DNA of 64,000 nt from Deltaproteobacteria bacterium (lineage in GTDB: Bacteria > Desulfobacterota > Binatia > UBA9968). The stretch is taken from NCBI GenBank assembly GCA_016210115.1, contig JACQUW010000292.1, forward strand, positions 1 to 64,000, in the 5' to 3' direction. Numbering within the stretch: position 1 is the first letter of the stretch; every line of letters starts with the position of its first letter. A program made the translations under genes and the position numbers. This document shows, in pieces, positions 61,779 through 64,000 of the stretch. The notes beneath the pieces were generated by a model. It saw nothing but the letters and a program-made list of their open reading frames with translations. It did not search any database and was not told the origin of the DNA.

Positions 61779-62324
61779 ATGCTGGAACGGGCTATACGGG
61801 AATACGCCGGAGAGAAGGGTTTTCGACAAGAGACATTGGACCGGTGGGTGCGTTTAAAAGAGGATGAGGCTCAGGCACTGCTGGAGCTCGCCCGCGAATT
61901 TAAGCTCGGCGAGAATCATTTCCGGGATTTTATGGATTGGCTCGAGGAAATTGCGCTCCGAGACGGCAAAAGCCTGCGCGAAGTCCTGCAGGCAGAGCCC
62001 ATTGCGAGCATAAGGACGGATCCCCGTCTCGGCCGAAACGATAAATTAAAGCGCGTGAAGGAAGAGGTGCGCCGCCGGCGCTTTCCCCGCCTGGCCCGCA
62101 TTCAGGACGAAATTCAAAAACGCATCCGGGAGCTGAAGCTCAATCCGAAACTCCAGATTTCGGTTTCGGCTTCTCTTGAAGGAAGCGATGTCACGATTCA
62201 ATTCAAGGCTGTCACGCTCGACGAGCTGAGGCGGCGGATACGGGAATTGGAGGAGATTGTGGAGAAGGAAGCCACGAAAGAGATCTTTACGCTTCTCAGA
62301 GGTGAGGGAGATGCGGGAATTTAA
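61779..62324 (+). CDS. Protein of unknown function coupled to a radical SAM gene
   Basis: 181 residues, largely helical and charged: ETLDRWVRLKEDEAQALLEL, DFMDWLEEIALRDGKSLREV, LKRVKEEVRRRRFPRLARIQ, and a C-terminal strand-helix segment ISVSASLEGSDVTIQFKAVT followed by LDELRRRIRELEEIVEKE. That end has a ParB-C-terminal-like rhythm but no HTH or nuclease motif, so I do not assign a family. The stop overlaps the radical SAM start by 14 nt. Confidence 0.6.
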   Translation: MLERAIREYAGEKGFRQETLDRWVRLKEDEAQALLELAREFKLGENHFRDFMDWLEEIALRDGKSLREVLQAEPIASIRTDPRLGRNDKLKRVKEEVRRRRFPRLARIQDEIQKRIRELKLNPKLQISVSASLEGSDVTIQFKAVTLDELRRRIRELEEIVEKEATKEIFTLLRGEGDAGI

Positions 62325-63402
62325 GCCGCTCGAAATCATCGTTGAGCGGGGCTCCGAAGAGAGCCCTGCCTTTAAAAATCTCTGGCGGGCTTTTCCTGAG
62401 GTCCCTTTTGTCCTGGTAGAACCGGAACGGGTGGCCGGGTTTCTATTTTCCTCTTTCGACGATCCCTTGGGAGAGGGAAAAAAGCGCCTTGTGCTCATGC
62501 GCCACAAAGGGGAATTCTTGAAAAAGTGTCCGGGCAGCGACGGACAGGTCTGCTGCAATTATTTTGTGATTAATTTCGCGAGCAACTGTCCGATGGAATG
62601 CAGCTATTGTTACCTCCAGGACTATCTGGCCAGTAATCCCGCGCTTAAATTGTTCAGCAACGTGGGCGATCTCATCGATGAGGCGCAGGCGCTTCTCAGC
62701 CGCCACCGTAAATCGTTCTTTCGCATCGGCACCGGTGAGATTACGGACAGCCTCGCTCTCGATCCTTACGTCGGCACCAGCGCCGATTTGATCCCGTTCT
62801 TTGCGGAGCAGCCCAATGCGCTGCTGGAGCTGAAGACAAAGAGTGACCGAGTGGAGGGCCTTCTGGCGCTGGACCCGAAGGGACGCGTGGTAGTTTCCTG
62901 GTCCATGAACCCGCCTGGAGTCATAGAGCAAGAGGAGCATCTGACCGCCTCTTTCGAGGAGCGGCTTGCGGCGGCGCGCCGCTGCCAGGAGACGGGTTAC
63001 AAGTTGGGGTTCCACTTTGACCCGATCGTAGAGTATCCTGGTTGGGAAGAGGATTACCGGACGATGGTGGAAACTATCTTTGCGGTCATCGACCACCGCA
63101 GGGTAGCCTGGGTGAGCATGGGTGTCCTCCGCAATACGCCCGCTCTGAAAAGAATCATGCGGCAAAGATTTCCGTCATCGAGACTCATATGCGGGGAACA
63201 GATCCTTTGCCCGGATGGCAAGATGCGCTATTTCCAACCGTTGCGCGTGAGCATGTATCGGAAAATGCTCGGGTGGATTCGCGCGGCCTCGCCAACGGTG
63301 TTCGTCTATCTTTGCATGGAATCGAAAGACGTCTGGAACCAAGTGTTCGGTTTTTTCCCGAGCTGCGAGAAAGAACTGGGCAGGCAAATGGTTTTGGAAT
63401 AA
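62311..63402 (+). CDS. Spore-photoproduct-lyase-like radical SAM protein
   Basis: 363 residues from MREFKPLEIIVERGSEESPA; the ORF-track start is 18 residues earlier. Radical SAM motif NFASNCPMECSYCYLQDYLA (CxxxCxxC). Then FRIGTGEITDSLALDP, VVVSWSMNPPGVIEQEEHLT and YKLGFHFDPIVEYPGWEEDY, as in SPL. SPL repairs spore thymine dimers in Bacillus; nothing else here suggests sporulation, so another substrate, perhaps DNA or a related photoproduct, is possible. Coupled to the unknown gene before it. Confidence 0.85.
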   Translation: MREFKPLEIIVERGSEESPAFKNLWRAFPEVPFVLVEPERVAGFLFSSFDDPLGEGKKRLVLMRHKGEFLKKCPGSDGQVCCNYFVINFASNCPMECSYCYLQDYLASNPALKLFSNVGDLIDEAQALLSRHRKSFFRIGTGEITDSLALDPYVGTSADLIPFFAEQPNALLELKTKSDRVEGLLALDPKGRVVVSWSMNPPGVIEQEEHLTASFEERLAAARRCQETGYKLGFHFDPIVEYPGWEEDYRTMVETIFAVIDHRRVAWVSMGVLRNTPALKRIMRQRFPSSRLICGEQILCPDGKMRYFQPLRVSMYRKMLGWIRAASPTVFVYLCMESKDVWNQVFGFFPSCEKELGRQMVLE

Positions 63403-63432
63403 ACGTGAACCAAATTTCATGAGCCATCACGC

Positions 63433-64000
63433 ATGAGCAGAGCAAAGAGTACGGCACGCGTCGACGGACGCGCTTTGACGCACGAGCTTGCGAGCCGGGA
63501 AAGCGCCATAGGTGTTTTCGATTCCGGTATCGGCGGCCTTACGGTTTTGCAGAGGATCATTGAAGCCCTGCCCAGAGAGAATACGATTTATCTTGGAGAT
63601 ACCGCCCGCTCTCCTTATGGCACGAAGTCGGTTGAGACCGTATTGCGGTATTCGTTTGAAAACGCCGAGTTTTTGCTGGAAAAAGGCGTCAAGCTCGTGG
63701 TGGTTGCCTGTAATACTTCGACGGCCGTGGCTCTGGAAGCCCTCGCAGAAAATCTTTCGGTCCCGGTGATCGGGGTTATCGAACCCGGAGTTCGAAGAGC
63801 TCTTGAAGCGACCAGGAACAGAAAGATCGGCGTGATAGGCACCGAAGCGACGATCCAGAGTGGGGCTTATACCCGGGCGTTGAAAATGCATGACGCCAAA
63901 ATCGAGGTATACAGTCGCTCCTGCCCCTTATTTGTTCCTCTCGTGGAAGAAGGCTGGGTGGATAACGTGGTGGCCGAGACGACCGCAGAGGCGTATCTGG
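63433..64000 (+). CDS. murI: Glutamate racemase, 3' end cut by the window
   Basis: The frame is open to the last base, so it is missing from the ORF track as a closed ORF. 189 codons are visible: the active-site start AIGVFDSGIGGLTVLQRIIE with the DSG motif, IYLGDTARSPYGTKSVETVL and the first catalytic Cys in LVVVACNTSTAVALEAL. The second Cys lies in the missing part. It makes D-glutamate for peptidoglycan. The ATG at 63433 gives a 26-residue extension before the DSG strand. Confidence 0.95.
   Translation, partial: MSRAKSTARVDGRALTHELASRESAIGVFDSGIGGLTVLQRIIEALPRENTIYLGDTARSPYGTKSVETVLRYSFENAEFLLEKGVKLVVVACNTSTAVALEALAENLSVPVIGVIEPGVRRALEATRNRKIGVIGTEATIQSGAYTRALKMHDAKIEVYSRSCPLFVPLVEEGWVDNVVAETTAEAYL

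Noticed and set aside
61779-62324. Assignment of the unknown protein to ParB
   Set aside because: The C-terminal rhythm is suggestive, but there is no ParB nucleotide-binding box or HTH, so the name is not used.
1-64000. tRNA, rRNA, CRISPR array, phage or IS gene
   Set aside because: I looked through the intergenic gaps and the ORF list and saw no cloverleaf, spaced direct repeats of the CRISPR kind, integrase or transposase. A software scan was not possible.

Overview
The window reads as a contiguous piece of chromosome from a Gram-negative, LPS-making bacterium. It carries a nearly complete lipid A pathway (lpxD, fabZ, lpxA, lpxI, lpxB, msbA, waaA, lpxK), heptose precursor genes and an LPS-core cluster. 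LpxI instead of LpxH, and the order lysS-lolC-lolD-bamA-skp-lpxD-fabZ-lpxA-lpxI-Gfo/Idh-lpxB-msbA-waaA-lpxK, recall deltaproteobacterial genomes. An orphan NMT1-like binding protein and an F420-pathway enzyme (CofH) would fit Binatota or related uncultured lineages. This placement is inference from gene content and order; no marker tree was run. I see no phage, IS transposase, CRISPR array, rRNA or tRNA.

Layout. 0-5 kb: end of a LysR regulator, a GspC-like protein, a split transketolase on the minus strand and a bicupin. 5-8.5 kb: hisS and aspS behind a 120-bp inverted-repeat element. 8.5-15.3 kb: a mixed region with a standalone SLATT-type membrane protein, a lipoprotein, an XRE regulator, secreted and membrane proteins of unknown role, an orphan substrate-binding protein, cofH and def. 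15.5-21 kb: an Fe-S assembly operon, Rrf2-sufC-sufD-sufS-sufU-sufT plus a second DUF59 gene, notably without sufB. It is followed by a globin-like gene lacking the proximal histidine and by metF.

22.7-43.7 kb is an envelope-biogenesis block: lysS, the Lol exporter, BamA, Skp, lipid A synthesis and flipping, Kdo transfer, lpxK and gmhB. It is followed by a GNAT protein, a membrane-bound class III cyclase and two LysM-type lipoproteins. 44.8-56.4 kb is an LPS core cluster: two GT9 heptosyltransferases, two GT4 enzymes, one intact and one apparently degenerate WaaE-type GT2, three small-molecule kinases of the KdkA/InaA/RfaP type, two methyltransferases and the heptose kinase hldA. Many genes here overlap by 4-23 nt, which suggests translational coupling.

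56.4-64 kb returns to housekeeping: yicC-gmk-rel (no rpoZ between gmk and rel), convergent rpmB and hldC, a GT2 gene, a gene of unknown function coupled to a spore-photoproduct-lyase-like radical SAM gene, and the start of murI. Lipid A (22-38 kb), inner core (waaA, heptosyltransferases) and heptose supply (gmhB, hldA, hldC) together give a Kdo/heptose LPS core with probable phosphate decoration.

The most unusual signals are the sufB-less suf operon, whose promoter holds a dyad; the globin-like protein with Gln at the heme-ligand position; the GT2 paralogue that lost its DxD motif; the three-kinase core cluster; the radical SAM pair with an unknown partner; and the inverted repeat whose diverged half-copy forms the end of the SLATT gene. 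I did not find a wholly new multi-gene system that I could defend from sequence alone.
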